DNA from: an uncultured Anaerotruncus sp.
Lineage (GTDB): Bacteria; Bacillota; Clostridia; Oscillospirales; CAG-272
Assembly (NCBI GenBank): GCA_905210995.1
Contig: CAJLZE010000003.1
Span: forward strand, 1 to 56,966
Length of the DNA stretch: 56,966 nucleotides
Direction of reading: 5' to 3'
In this document: one piece after another, positions 1-8,800 of the stretch
Layout of the letters: each line of letters begins with the position of its first letter
How positions within the stretch are numbered: position 1 is the first letter of the stretch
The notes under the pieces: generated by a model
Database searches by the model: none
What the model saw: only the letters and a program-made list of their open reading frames with translations
What the model was told of the DNA's origin: nothing
Translations under genes and position numbers: made by a program

Positions 1-25
1 AGCCGGTATCCGTATTTGTTCCGCG

Positions 26-595
26 TCACTTTTCGGCGGTGTTTTTTTTGCGCAGGTCGAGCAATGTCATCACGCCCGGGCGGTACTCGCGGCGGATAAT
101 GTGTATGATAAGTTCCTCTGTGGATGCAAGGCAGCCGACGGTGCAGACCGCAAACGAATACACGGTGCCGATACCCGTCGAAATGAAATAAGGGAGCATG
201 AACACCCCGAGCCCCGTCAGTTTGTTGAGGTATGTATGCAGCGCCGCAAAACGGTGATATTTTACGGCAGCGGTCAGATAAGACGCCAGCCGCAACGCAA
301 GCACGAGCCCCACATACGCCCATATCAGGCGCGGCAGACGTTCCCACAGCACCGGGAACATACGTATCATCATCACCGAGTAAAAAAGAAGGTCGGCGGC
401 GCTGTCAAGCTTGGCACCGAGCTCGGTCGTGATATGCGCGGCACGCGCTATAACGCCGTCAAGCACATCGCTGATACCGCAAAGCGTGTATATGACAAAG
501 AATGCGGGCGTCAGCGGTGTTATGAACATAAGGCACGCCGCACCAGCTATACGCAGCGATGTCAGTATATTCGGCAGTGTCAGCAGCTTTTTCAT
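26..595 (-). CDS. CDP-alcohol phosphatidyltransferase family membrane protein (PgsA-like)
   Basis: Integral membrane enzyme that transfers a phosphatidyl group from a CDP-linked lipid to an alcohol in phospholipid synthesis. The full family motif D-x2-D-G-x2-A-R-x8-G-x3-D-x3-D is present with D43, D46, G47, A50, R51, G60, D64 and D68, the metal- and CDP-binding aspartates. Several hydrophobic helices follow. I start it at the ATG at 595, which has GGAGG five bases upstream; a longer reading frame to 640 lacks this. The protein is 189 residues, a normal length. It lies just downstream of tRNA-Leu. The acceptor alcohol (glycerol-3-phosphate or another) cannot be told from sequence alone, so I give no symbol. 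Confidence 0.85.
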   Translation of the reverse strand: MKKLLTLPNILTSLRIAGAACLMFITPLTPAFFVIYTLCGISDVLDGVIARAAHITTELGAKLDSAADLLFYSVMMIRMFPVLWERLPRLIWAYVGLVLALRLASYLTAAVKYHRFAALHTYLNKLTGLGVFMLPYFISTGIGTVYSFAVCTVGCLASTEELIIHIIRREYRPGVMTLLDLRKKNTAEK

Positions 596-696
596 CCTTC
601 CTCCATGGGATCGTTGCGGCGGAACGGTCCGCGCAGGCACAGAATGCCGTGCCCGTACATTTTCGCAGTCCGTGACCGCCGATCTTCATTATTGCG

Positions 697-731
697 AAAT
701 AAAGATCCTGCCGCGCGCGACAGGATCCTTT
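697..731 (-). terminator. Probable terminator after tRNA-Leu
   Basis: Reading the minus strand, an AGGATCCTG arm pairs with CAGGATCTT around a GC-rich loop and is followed by TTTATTT. It begins right after the tRNA 3' CCA, so it probably ends the tRNA transcript, with some readthrough into the phosphatidyltransferase gene possible. Confidence 0.5.
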
Positions 732-732
732 G

Positions 733-819
733 TGGTGCCGGTGGCGGGGGTCGAACCCGCACGTCCGTGAAGACACGGGATTTTGAGTCCCGCGCGTCTG
801 CCAATTCCACCACACCGGC
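733..819 (-). tRNA. tRNA-Leu (anticodon CAA)
   Basis: On the minus strand the acceptor arm GCCGGTG pairs with CACCGGC, followed by discriminator A and an encoded CCA (733-735). The anticodon stem CGGGA/TCCCG encloses the loop CTCAAAA, giving anticodon CAA for UUG codons. A long variable arm (class II) and the T-loop GTTCGACCC are visible, as expected for leucine tRNA. Length is 87 nt with CCA. Confidence 0.95.
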
Positions 820-854
820 ATATTGCTTTATCGCGGCAATTAAATCTCTCATGT

Positions 855-883
855 ATTATACCACACCAAGAGATGAAAATCAA
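855..883 (-). promoter_or_regulatory. Vegetative promoter for tRNA-Leu
   Basis: Minus strand TTGATT (878-883), a 17-bp spacer and a perfect TATAAT (855-860). It lies about 36 bp upstream of the mature tRNA 5' end. A sigma-A type promoter by consensus. Confidence 0.75.
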
Positions 884-1059
884 GACATAATACCGATTTT
901 TCGACCTTCACTTTTCAGTATCGCGGATATTTTTGCCGCCGGAATGCTCGTAGCGATGTTCCCGCGTTGCGGAATGTAACTGTTTCTGCTCTGCGGCATA
1001 CCATGAAAGAGAGAATATTCATACCCGCCGCAGGACGGCGGGACACACGGAGGTTGTTC

Positions 1060-1593
1060 ATGAACGAAAGAACAAACGAACAAAGCAGAACGAACGGGAT
1101 AGACTCCGCAGAGGAACAGCACTCTCCGCAGCGGGAAGCTACAGCAGAGCAGAATACGCCACCGGCAGCTCCGCAGACCATATCGGACGATCTGAGCGGC
1201 GAAGGGCGTCTGCTCGTCCGCGTCACGACAGCGACGGGAGCCATCCCTCTCGAAAATGCCACGGTCGTGATACGCGACAGTCCCGAGGCAGGCGGAGGCA
1301 TCGTCGCATCACTTCGCACCGACCGCAGTGGACTTACACCGGTGATAACGCTTGCGGCGCCGCCAAAAGCCATCGCCCAGCAGCCGGGGACGGTCAGACC
1401 ATTTTCAACATACAGCATAGACGTCATCCTTCCCGGATATTTCACCCCCGTATATGAGGGCGTTCCCGTATTCGATGGCATCACATCGGTGCAGAGCGTG
1501 GGAATGATACCGCTTCCCGAAAACGGCTTCCCCGACTCGCGCCGTCCGGATGAAAAAATAATCTATCCGGAATCAAACAATCCCGAGCTGTGA
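1060..1593 (+). CDS. Secreted/spore protein with carboxypeptidase-regulatory-like domain (SleC N-terminal-domain homologue)
   Basis: 177 residues. The first ~50 are charged and low-complexity; the rest (LLVRVTTATGAIPLENATVV onward) looks like a beta-sandwich carboxypeptidase-regulatory domain, ending in a PYS-type segment (RPFSTYSIDVILPGY) and VFDGITSVQSVGMIPLP. From memory of the SleC family this matches the region preceding the SpoIID-like catalytic domain of clostridial SleC; here it ends with its own stop 13 bp before the catalytic gene. The start at 1060 has GGAGG eight bases upstream; a longer frame from 967 has none. No clear signal peptide. Likely role: folding partner or inhibitor of the neighbouring cortex-lytic enzyme (inference). 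Confidence 0.6.
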   Translation: MNERTNEQSRTNGIDSAEEQHSPQREATAEQNTPPAAPQTISDDLSGEGRLLVRVTTATGAIPLENATVVIRDSPEAGGGIVASLRTDRSGLTPVITLAAPPKAIAQQPGTVRPFSTYSIDVILPGYFTPVYEGVPVFDGITSVQSVGMIPLPENGFPDSRRPDEKIIYPESNNPEL

Positions 1594-1606
1594 TAGGAGG
1601 AACGCA

Positions 1607-3004
1607 ATGCCTACAGTAACACCTGTCATTCCCGAGACAATAACCGTACATCTCGGCGCACCGGGAACTTCCGCCGCAAATGTAACGCTTCCCTTCTGGA
1701 ACTACATAGCAAACGTCGCATCAAGCGAAATATATCCGTCGTGGCCGGAAAACGCTCTGCGTGCGAATATATACGCGCAGATAAGCTTTGCGCTCAACCG
1801 CATATACACAGAATATTACCGCTCACGAGGGTATGATTTCGACATAACCAACTCTACCGCATATGACCAGTACTTCGTTGAAGGGCGCGACATTTTCAGC
1901 AATATAAACGAGATAGTCGGCGAGATTTTCAACAGTTATGTCGTTCGCCAAGGCAGCGTAGAACCGCTTTTTACCCAATACTGCAACGGCACCACAGTCA
2001 CCTGCCCGGGACTTTCGCAATGGGGAACCGTCGAGCTTGCAAACCGCGGACTGACGCCGTATGAGATACTTCAGTATTACTACGGCGACGATATCGACAT
2101 AGTAACGAACGTTCCGGTGGAAAACGTGAGAGCCTCGGCTCCCCTTGTGCCGTTGAGACCGGGAAGTGCGGGAAACGGTGTGCGGAACGTTCAGATACGC
2201 CTCAACCGCATATCTCAGAACTACCCTGCCATTCCCAAGATCGTTGTGACCGACGGTCTTTTCTCGACCGATACCGAGGAGGCGGTAAAGGAGTTTCAGC
2301 ACATCGCGGGACTCACGCCCGACGGTATAGTGGGAAACGCGACATGGTATGCGATACTGTTCTATTACAATGCCGTGAAACGGCTCAATGAGCTGAATTC
2401 CGAGGGGCTGTCACTCTCCGAGATATCGCAGGAATTTCCCTTTCTGCTTCAGGAGGGCATGACGGGTCAGGCAGTGAGAAATCTCCAGTATTACATCAGT
2501 TATCTTTCCCGCTATTATCAGACGATACCGTCTGTCGCCGTTGACGGTATATTCGGTCCGGCAACCAAAGCAGCCGTCATAGACGTACAGAACACCTTCG
2601 ACCTTACGCCGGACGGCATCGTGGGTCCGTACACATGGCAACGGATATACAACGCCTATCTCGGGATCGCACGCACCATACCGATAGAGTATGTCGCGGG
2701 CAGGGGCATCCCATATCAGGGAGTTCCGCTGCGGCTGGGGTCGGAGGGCGAGACCGTTCTGTTGCTCCAAAGATATCTAAACCGCATCGCGCAGTCGATA
2801 AACGAGCTGCCCGAGGTGACGCCGACCGGTTATTTCGGAAATATAACCGAGCAGGTCGTGCGGTCATTTCAGGACTTTTACGGGCTTCCGGTCACCGGTG
2901 TCGTGAATATCGAAACATGGGATGCAATAGAGAGCGTGTTCGACGATGTGAGCGCCGAGGACACTCTGCGCGATGGTCAATACCCCGGCTATCCGGTTTC
3001 ATGA
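1607..3004 (+). CDS. sleC: SleC-like spore cortex-lytic protein: SpoIID/LytB-type domain plus three peptidoglycan-binding repeats
   Basis: 465 residues. Residues ~12-175 match the SpoIID-like lytic transglycosylase fold: NYIANVASSEIYPSWPENAL (candidate catalytic E41), the run NSTAYDQYFVEGR, then TQYCNGTTVTCPGLSQWG and LTPYEILQYYYG, features I recall from clostridial SleC. Three PG_binding_1 repeats follow (~183-252, ~281-350, ~375-444), each with DG-IVG/TG-TW endings. SleC cleaves the muramic-lactam cortex during spore germination. It begins at an ATG with TAGGAGG upstream, 13 bp after the preceding gene, so the two are co-translated. Unlike standard SleC it lacks the N-terminal pro/regulatory region, which appears to be encoded by the gene before it. 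Confidence 0.8.
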   Translation: MPTVTPVIPETITVHLGAPGTSAANVTLPFWNYIANVASSEIYPSWPENALRANIYAQISFALNRIYTEYYRSRGYDFDITNSTAYDQYFVEGRDIFSNINEIVGEIFNSYVVRQGSVEPLFTQYCNGTTVTCPGLSQWGTVELANRGLTPYEILQYYYGDDIDIVTNVPVENVRASAPLVPLRPGSAGNGVRNVQIRLNRISQNYPAIPKIVVTDGLFSTDTEEAVKEFQHIAGLTPDGIVGNATWYAILFYYNAVKRLNELNSEGLSLSEISQEFPFLLQEGMTGQAVRNLQYYISYLSRYYQTIPSVAVDGIFGPATKAAVIDVQNTFDLTPDGIVGPYTWQRIYNAYLGIARTIPIEYVAGRGIPYQGVPLRLGSEGETVLLLQRYLNRIAQSINELPEVTPTGYFGNITEQVVRSFQDFYGLPVTGVVNIETWDAIESVFDDVSAEDTLRDGQYPGYPVS

Positions 3005-3020
3005 ATGGAGGACGCACGCA

Positions 3021-3551
3021 ATGGACAAAAGAACCACCGAGACAGAAGCGCGGCGCAACATACAGCGTTATCTGCGTCAGCTGTCATATTTTGAACCTAC
3101 GATATTGCCGCCGCCGATAAACGGCGTCGCCGGAGACGATACGACGCGCGCCCTGAAAGCTTTTCAGAAGCTTGATGGGCTCCCCGAGACCGGGATCGCG
3201 GACAGCATCACGTTTGACCGTCTGTTTGCCGCATATGTCGCTTCGCTTGAAGAACGCGCACAGCCTGCGGGCATATACCCGTTCCCGGACGCACCGGAAG
3301 GATATTCGCTTGAACCCGGCAACAGCACACCGATCGTGAGGCTCGTGCAGTTCATGCTTACGGAAATATCCGCGATATATGATATGTCTGCGAATGTAGC
3401 CGGAACGGGGATATACGATAAAGCGACCGAGGACGCAGTGCGCGATCTGCAATACCGCAATCTGCTGCCGGTCACCGGGATCACAGACAAAGCAACATGG
3501 GACGCGCTTGCGCGGGCCTACGGCTTTTATATTCTTTACCTCGAACCGTAA
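3021..3551 (+). CDS. Peptidoglycan-binding-domain protein
   Basis: 176 residues holding two PG_binding_1-like repeats: residues ~15-70 (INGVAGDDTTRALKAFQKLD ... TFDRLF) and ~95-165 (PIVRLVQFMLTEI ... TWDALAR). No catalytic domain and no signal peptide. The ATG at 3021 has GGAGG nine bases upstream, 16 bp after the stop of the SleC-like gene, making a three-gene operon. It probably binds cortex peptidoglycan and assists or targets the lytic enzyme. A longer frame from 2973 overlaps the preceding gene and has no ribosome binding site. Confidence 0.7.
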   Translation: MDKRTTETEARRNIQRYLRQLSYFEPTILPPPINGVAGDDTTRALKAFQKLDGLPETGIADSITFDRLFAAYVASLEERAQPAGIYPFPDAPEGYSLEPGNSTPIVRLVQFMLTEISAIYDMSANVAGTGIYDKATEDAVRDLQYRNLLPVTGITDKATWDALARAYGFYILYLEP

Positions 3552-3574
3552 AAAAGCATAAAGGCGGACGGCAA

Positions 3575-3593
3575 AGTCAAAAATAGTGTCATA
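3575..3593 (+). promoter_or_regulatory. Possible degenerate CtsR-like site upstream of clpC
   Basis: AGTCAAA-AAT-AGT matches the first 13 positions of the CtsR heptad-repeat operator as I recall it (RGTCAAA-NAN-RGTCAAA), but the second heptad then diverges (GTCA instead of CAAA). It sits about 30 bp before the clpC start, where CtsR sites occur in Bacillota. Weak. Confidence 0.25.
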
Positions 3594-3621
3594 ACATTAT
3601 TTCTCAAGGAGCCCTACGCCA

Positions 3622-6063
3622 ATGAAAAGTAAATTCACGCAAAAAGCACGCAGCACGCTCGGCAGAGCGCTTGACTGCGCGCGCGAGCTCGGGCACACAT
3701 ATATCGGATCCGAGCACCTTCTGCTCGGTCTGCTCGGAGAAGACGATTCCGCAGCGAGCCGCCTGCTCTATGCGCGCGGTGCCGATTATGACCGCGTGTT
3801 CTCTGCGGTGGCGGAAACCTCCGGAGTCGGTGCACCGAGCACAGTGCTGCCCTCTGACATGACACCGCGCACGCGCAGGATAATCGAAGTCTCGGCACAG
3901 GCGGCAGCAAAATACATGCAGAGCTTTATCGGCACCGAGCACATTCTTCTTGCCCTGTGTGAGGAACGCGACTGCGCCGCGGTGAGACTGCTTGAAGATC
4001 TCGGGCTCTCCCCCTCCGAGATACGCTCGGACATAACCTCATACCTTGAAAGCATCGCGGGCAGGGCGGCACTGAGGCAGACGGGCGACCGCATTGGCAT
4101 ACGTGACACGGCACCGACTCTTTCAAAATACGGGCGCGACCTCACTGCGGCGGCAGCAGCGGGAAGGCTCGATCCGACCGTGGGCAGAGAAGCCGAGACC
4201 GCGCGTGTGATACAGATACTCTGCCGCAGGCAGAAAAATAATCCTTGCCTTATCGGTGAACCCGGAGTCGGAAAGACCGCCGTCGTCGAAGGTCTGGCAC
4301 GCCTTATCGCCAACGGCGATGTACCCGAGCAGCTTGCGGGGCGCACGCTCATAACTCTCGACCTGCCATCAATGATCGCCGGGGCAAAATACCGCGGCGA
4401 GTTTGAGGACAGAATGAAAAGCGTCATGGAGGAGGTCGCAAAGAACGATTCCATAATACTGTTCATTGACGAGATACACACCGTGATCGGTGCGGGAGCA
4501 GCCGAGGGTGCGGTCGATGCTGCAAATATACTGAAGCCGGCTCTGGCACGCGGAGAGCTTCAGGTCATCGGTGCAACCACGGTAAGCGAATACCGCATGC
4601 ACATCGAAAAAGATCCGGCACTCGAGCGCCGCTTTCAGCCGGTGAATATCGGAGAGCCGTCCGAAGAAGATGCCATAAGTATTCTCGGCGGTCTGCGCAG
4701 CGGTTATGAGGAGCACCATGGACTCAGGATCACCGACGAGGCAATAGAAGCGGCTGTAAGGCTTTCGGCACGCTATATAAACGGCAGATTTCTCCCCGAC
4801 AAAGCGATCGACCTTATCGATGAGGCGGCGGCAGGCAAGCGGATAGAACTTTCGAATCGCCCGGGCTCGCTCAGAAGCTACGAACGACAGCTTCGCGATG
4901 TGATGCGCGAAAAGGAGCAGGCGATCTGCAATCAGGACTTCGAAGGCGCCGCAGCTCTCAGAGACAAGGAGAACGGGCTGCGCCTCCTTTGTGAAAAGGC
5001 GCTTAGGGAAAGCACAGATAACGAAAACGATGCCGTAAGCGCCGAGGACATAGCCGATATCGTTACACGCTGGACGGGGATCCCCGTTACATCGGTCACT
5101 GAGGATGAATCGCGCCGACTCTCCGAGCTTGAGGAGCGTCTTGCCCGTCATGTTGTCGGTCAGAGCGAGGCAATAAAGGTCACGTCGGCAGCGATAAGGC
5201 GCGGCAGACTGGGAATATCCGACCCGCGCCGTCCGATAGGCTCGTTCATTTTTTCGGGACCGAGCGGCGTCGGCAAAACCGAGCTCTGCCGCGCACTTGC
5301 CGAGGAGCTGTTCGGTTCGCAGAGCTTTCTCCTGCGCTTTGATATGTCCGAATACATGGAAAAGCACAGCGTCTCACGGCTGATCGGCTCTCCGCCGGGT
5401 TATATCGGATATGACGACGGCGGGCAGCTCACCGAACGCGTGCGCCGCATGCCGTACTGTGTACTTCTCTTCGACGAGATTGAAAAAGCGCACGGGGACA
5501 TTTTCAATATACTTCTTCAGATCCTTGAGGACGGACGACTGACCGATTCGCAGGGCAGGACGGTCGATTTCCGCAATACGGTAGTGATAATGACATCGAA
5601 CATCGGCGCAAGATACCGTGACAAAAACAGCATAGGCTTTGATCCGCGCGGTACCTCCGCTTCCGGAAGCGACGAAAAACAGCGCGTGACGCGCGCACTC
5701 GAGGAAACGTTCAGACCCGAGCTGCTCAACAGAATAGACGAGATCGTTGTATTCAATCGCCTCAGCCCCGATGACGTACAAAAAATATGCCGCACCATGC
5801 TCGGTGAGCTATCGGCGCGCTGTGCCGCCGGCGAACGCGGATTTTCGCTTGTATTTGACGATAGCGCCACAGACTTTCTCTGCCGGCGCGGATACGATCC
5901 CGCACTCGGCGCACGCCCGCTGAGGCGCGTGATACAGCGCAAGGTCGAAGAGCCGCTCGCCGATGCCATGCTCTCCGGCGGCGTGAAAAAGATAGTCCGC
6001 GGCAGCAGAGTCACGGTCACCGCCTCTGGCGACGGAGAAGAACTGTCCATTGACATCAAATAA
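3622..6063 (+). CDS. clpC: ClpC-type AAA+ ATP-dependent protease unfoldase
   Basis: 813 residues, normal for ClpC. Order: two Clp-N repeats (~1-145, each with SEHLLLGLLGE/TEHILLALCEE), first AAA module with Walker A GEPGVGKT (~212) and Walker B LFIDEIH, a UVR-like middle segment (CNQDFEGAAALRDKE, ~435), second AAA module with Walker A GPSGVGKT (~546) and LLFDEIEKA, then the ClpP-contact tripeptide IGF (~670) and the C-terminal small domain. It unfolds substrates for ClpP in the cytosol. The UVR segment and IGF loop favour ClpC over ClpB. It is a single gene here: no ctsR, mcsA or mcsB beside it. AAGGAG lies 11 bp upstream of the ATG. Confidence 0.9.
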   Translation: MKSKFTQKARSTLGRALDCARELGHTYIGSEHLLLGLLGEDDSAASRLLYARGADYDRVFSAVAETSGVGAPSTVLPSDMTPRTRRIIEVSAQAAAKYMQSFIGTEHILLALCEERDCAAVRLLEDLGLSPSEIRSDITSYLESIAGRAALRQTGDRIGIRDTAPTLSKYGRDLTAAAAAGRLDPTVGREAETARVIQILCRRQKNNPCLIGEPGVGKTAVVEGLARLIANGDVPEQLAGRTLITLDLPSMIAGAKYRGEFEDRMKSVMEEVAKNDSIILFIDEIHTVIGAGAAEGAVDAANILKPALARGELQVIGATTVSEYRMHIEKDPALERRFQPVNIGEPSEEDAISILGGLRSGYEEHHGLRITDEAIEAAVRLSARYINGRFLPDKAIDLIDEAAAGKRIELSNRPGSLRSYERQLRDVMREKEQAICNQDFEGAAALRDKENGLRLLCEKALRESTDNENDAVSAEDIADIVTRWTGIPVTSVTEDESRRLSELEERLARHVVGQSEAIKVTSAAIRRGRLGISDPRRPIGSFIFSGPSGVGKTELCRALAEELFGSQSFLLRFDMSEYMEKHSVSRLIGSPPGYIGYDDGGQLTERVRRMPYCVLLFDEIEKAHGDIFNILLQILEDGRLTDSQGRTVDFRNTVVIMTSNIGARYRDKNSIGFDPRGTSASGSDEKQRVTRALEETFRPELLNRIDEIVVFNRLSPDDVQKICRTMLGELSARCAAGERGFSLVFDDSATDFLCRRGYDPALGARPLRRVIQRKVEEPLADAMLSGGVKKIVRGSRVTVTASGDGEELSIDIK

Positions 6064-6086
6064 GTCTTTAATTTTGCAATATTATC

Positions 6087-6115
6087 TTGACTGTTATTCT
6101 TTTTTGTGGTATAAT
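6087..6115 (+). promoter_or_regulatory. Strong sigma-A-type promoter of gdhA
   Basis: TTGACT (6087-6092), 17-bp spacer, TATAAT (6110-6115), 43 bp before the gdhA start codon. AAAGGAG provides the ribosome binding site. Confidence 0.85.
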
Positions 6116-6158
6116 ACCTCCCGTAAAGTGAATATTAACCGAATCAAAGGAGTTAAAA

Positions 6159-7508
6159 ATGAAATACAGCAAGGATTATATTGCAAAAGTCATCGCCGCC
6201 GTCGAAAAACGGAATCCCGGCGAGCCTGAGTTCATCCAGGCGGTAAAAGAAGTTCTCGAATCGATCGAGCCTATGCTTGAAGCGCGCCCAGACATCGTTG
6301 AGGCGGGCATCATCGAGAGACTCGTCGAACCCGAAAGATTTATCACATTCCGCGTCGCGTGGGTAGATGACAATGGTGAAGTACAGGTGAATCGCGGCTA
6401 CCGCGTACAGTTCAATTCCGCCATCGGTCCCTACAAGGGCGGTCTGCGTCTGCACCCGAGCGTGAATGCGTCGATCATCAAATTCCTCGGATTCGAGCAG
6501 ACCTTCAAAAACTCGCTCACCGGTCTCCCCATGGGCGGTGCCAAGGGCGGCTCCGATTTTGATCCCAAGGGCAAGAGCAACGGCGAGATCATGCGCTTCT
6601 GCCAAGCGTTCATGACCGAGCTTTATCGTCACATCGGCCCCGACACCGACGTTCCCGCAGGTGATATCGGCGTCGGCGGACGTGAGATCGGCTACCTGTT
6701 CGGACAGTATAAAAAGATTCGCAACGAATTCACCGGTGTGCTCACCGGCAAGTCCCTCACCGCCGGCGGCTCGCTCGCACGCACCGAAGCTACGGGCTAC
6801 GGCCTCTGCTACTTCACCGAGGAAATGCTGCACGATGCAGGCACCTCATTTGCCGGCAAGCGTGTCGTCATCTCCGGCTCCGGCAATGTGGCGATCTATG
6901 CAGCCGAAAAGGCAACGACGCTCGGCGCCACCGTCATTGCCATGAGCGATTCCTCCGGATATATAGTTGACGAGAACGGCATCGACCTCGCTCTCATTAA
7001 AGAGATCAAGGAAGTAAAGCGCGGAAGGATCCGCGAATATGCCGACGCAAAGGGCGCATCGGTAAAATATGTTCCCGCATGCCGCGAGATCTGGACCGTG
7101 CCCTGCGACATCGCTCTTCCCTGCGCAACTCAGAACGAGCTTGACGCGGCGGGCGCCGAAGCACTGGTAAAGAACGGTGTGTTTGCCGTCGCCGAGGGCG
7201 CCAATATGCCCTCCACGCCCGAAGCTATTGAGATATTCAAAGCAAATAAAGTGCTGTTCGCTCCCGCAAAGGCGTCAAACGCTGGCGGCGTTGCAACAAG
7301 CGGTCTTGAAATGTCCCAGAACTCGATGCGTCTCTCGTGGACATTCGAAGAGGTCGATGAAAAGCTTCACGGCATAATGAAGAACATTTATAAGAACGCC
7401 TCCGCAGCCGCCGAGAAATACGGACACAAGGGCGACCTTGTGGTCGGAGCCAACATTGCAGGCTTCCAGAAGGTAGCCGAGGCTATGCTCTGGCAGGGCG
7501 TTTGCTGA
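6159..7508 (+). CDS. gdhA: NADP-specific glutamate dehydrogenase
   Basis: 449 residues, the usual length of the hexameric NADP-dependent enzyme. It reversibly converts 2-oxoglutarate plus ammonium to glutamate in the cytosol, the main ammonium-assimilation step in many clostridia. Hallmarks: GPYKGGLRLHPSV and LTGLPMGGAKGGSDFDPKGK with the substrate and catalytic lysines, PAGDIGVGGREIG, GGSLARTEATGYG, and the Rossmann segment VVISGSGNVAIYAAEKA. Preceded by a near-consensus promoter and ended by a long perfect hairpin, so it is monocistronic. Confidence 0.95.
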   Translation: MKYSKDYIAKVIAAVEKRNPGEPEFIQAVKEVLESIEPMLEARPDIVEAGIIERLVEPERFITFRVAWVDDNGEVQVNRGYRVQFNSAIGPYKGGLRLHPSVNASIIKFLGFEQTFKNSLTGLPMGGAKGGSDFDPKGKSNGEIMRFCQAFMTELYRHIGPDTDVPAGDIGVGGREIGYLFGQYKKIRNEFTGVLTGKSLTAGGSLARTEATGYGLCYFTEEMLHDAGTSFAGKRVVISGSGNVAIYAAEKATTLGATVIAMSDSSGYIVDENGIDLALIKEIKEVKRGRIREYADAKGASVKYVPACREIWTVPCDIALPCATQNELDAAGAEALVKNGVFAVAEGANMPSTPEAIEIFKANKVLFAPAKASNAGGVATSGLEMSQNSMRLSWTFEEVDEKLHGIMKNIYKNASAAAEKYGHKGDLVVGANIAGFQKVAEAMLWQGVC

Positions 7509-7516
7509 CATCACGC

Positions 7517-7561
7517 AAAAAGACCTGCTGCCGCGCAAATGCGCGGCAGCAGGTCTTTTTG
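7517..7561. terminator. Bidirectional terminator between gdhA and queA
   Basis: Perfect 20-bp inverted repeat (AAAAAGACCTGCTGCCGCGC and its complement) around the loop AAAT; A-tract on one side and T-tract on the other let it serve both converging genes. Confidence 0.95.
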
Positions 7562-7581
7562 TTTACATCGGCACCGTCAGC

Positions 7582-8694
7582 TTACTGAATGAACATGGCG
7601 TCACCGAAGCTGAAAAAGCGATATTTCTCCTTGACAGCCAGCCGATAAGCCTCAAGCATCTTATCACGGTCGTAGAACGCACTCACGAGCATGAGGAGCG
7701 TGCTCTCGGGCAGGTGGAAATTCGTTATCAGCGCATCGACCATTTTAAATCTGTATCCGGGATATATGAATATCCCCGTGTCGGCGCTCATAGCGTGCAG
7801 TATCCCCTGCTCATCCGACGCGCTCTCGAGCGTGCGGCAAGAGGTCGTTCCGACGGCGATTATGCGTCCTCCGGCAGCACGGCGCTCATTTATCGTTTTT
7901 GCGGCTTCCTCACTGACCGAAAAATATTCGGTATGCATAATGTGCTCCGATACCTTGTCGGCTTTGACGGGACGGAAGGTCCCGAGACCAACATGGAGCA
8001 TGACCGGCACGACAGCTACGCCCATCGCACGTATCCTGTCAAGCAGCTCTGTCGTAAAGTGCAGCCCGGCGGTCGGCGCGGCAGCCGAGCCCTCCTCGCG
8101 CGAATAGACTGTCTGATACCTTTCGGAGTCCTCAAGCCGCTCCTTTATGTATGGCGGCAGGGGCATAAGACCTATCTCGTGAAGCAGAACGTATGAATTC
8201 TGATATACCGAACGGTCATATTCGAAATGAACTATACGGTTGCCCTCTTCGACTATGTCGGTAACCTCGGCGGCAAGTCTGCCGCCGCCGAAGACGAGAC
8301 GCGCCCCAATCTTCGCCCGTTTACCGGGCTTAACGAGCGTCTCCCACTCGTCGGGACCGTGCTGACGAAGCAGCAGCAGCTCAATGGCTGCCTCCGGTCT
8401 GCCCTCGGCGTGACCGTAAAGACGTGCGGGAATAACACGCGAGTCGTTTATGACAAGAGTATCCGTCGGGCGCAGATAATCTGTTATATCGTGAAAATGC
8501 CTGTGCTCGATAGCTCCCGTCGCGCGGTCTATGACCATAAGCCGCGAGGCATCGCGCACCTCTGTGGGGTGCTGAGCTATCAGCTCCTCGGGAAGATCGT
8601 AATAAAAATCATGTGTGGACAGATCGGTGTCCGGTTTTTTGTTTATAATAACGTCGCTCAAACTGAATAAGCCGTGCCTTTCAAAAATATTCAC
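7582..8694 (-). CDS. queA: S-adenosylmethionine:tRNA ribosyltransferase-isomerase
   Basis: Adds the ribosyl moiety of SAM to 7-aminomethyl-7-deazaguanine in tRNA, giving epoxyqueuosine. Family signatures: DFYYDLPEELIAQHPTEVRD at the conserved N-terminus, DSRVIPARLYG, PTAGLHFT, HVGLGTFRPV, ALITNFHLPESTLLMLVSAF. The open frame extends to an ATG at 8733, but a promoter -10 box lies at 8736-8741, so transcription should begin near 8729 and that ATG would be missed. I place the start at GTG 8694 (AAAGG 11 bp upstream); TTG 8661 is an alternative. Even so there are ~26 residues before the conserved DFYYDLP region, longer than usual. Other queuosine genes are not in the window. Confidence 0.9.
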   Translation of the reverse strand: MNIFERHGLFSLSDVIINKKPDTDLSTHDFYYDLPEELIAQHPTEVRDASRLMVIDRATGAIEHRHFHDITDYLRPTDTLVINDSRVIPARLYGHAEGRPEAAIELLLLRQHGPDEWETLVKPGKRAKIGARLVFGGGRLAAEVTDIVEEGNRIVHFEYDRSVYQNSYVLLHEIGLMPLPPYIKERLEDSERYQTVYSREEGSAAAPTAGLHFTTELLDRIRAMGVAVVPVMLHVGLGTFRPVKADKVSEHIMHTEYFSVSEEAAKTINERRAAGGRIIAVGTTSCRTLESASDEQGILHAMSADTGIFIYPGYRFKMVDALITNFHLPESTLLMLVSAFYDRDKMLEAYRLAVKEKYRFFSFGDAMFIQ

Positions 8695-8735
8695 GGGACG
8701 CCGCACCTTTGTCGCGCAGCGCACCATGCGCATAT

Positions 8736-8764
8736 ATTATATAACAAAAGGTGTTTTTTTGCAA
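8736..8764 (-). promoter_or_regulatory. Promoter of queA
   Basis: Minus strand TTGCAA (8759-8764), 17-bp spacer, TATAAT (8736-8741). It sits almost on top of the longest possible queA start, which is why a downstream start is preferred. Confidence 0.7.
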
Positions 8765-8800
8765 CCTTTTTAAGCAAGCAAGGAGTGATACGGCAGATAA

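Noticed and set aside
101..979. 292-codon open frame on the plus strand
   Set aside because: It runs antisense through the phosphatidyltransferase gene and the tRNA and has no ribosome site or family likeness.
960..1030. Possible sporulation sigma-factor promoter for the cortex-lytic genes (GAATG and CATACCA)
   Set aside because: Spacing of about 20 bp and a mismatch in the -10 make it unconvincing, though such a promoter would be expected.
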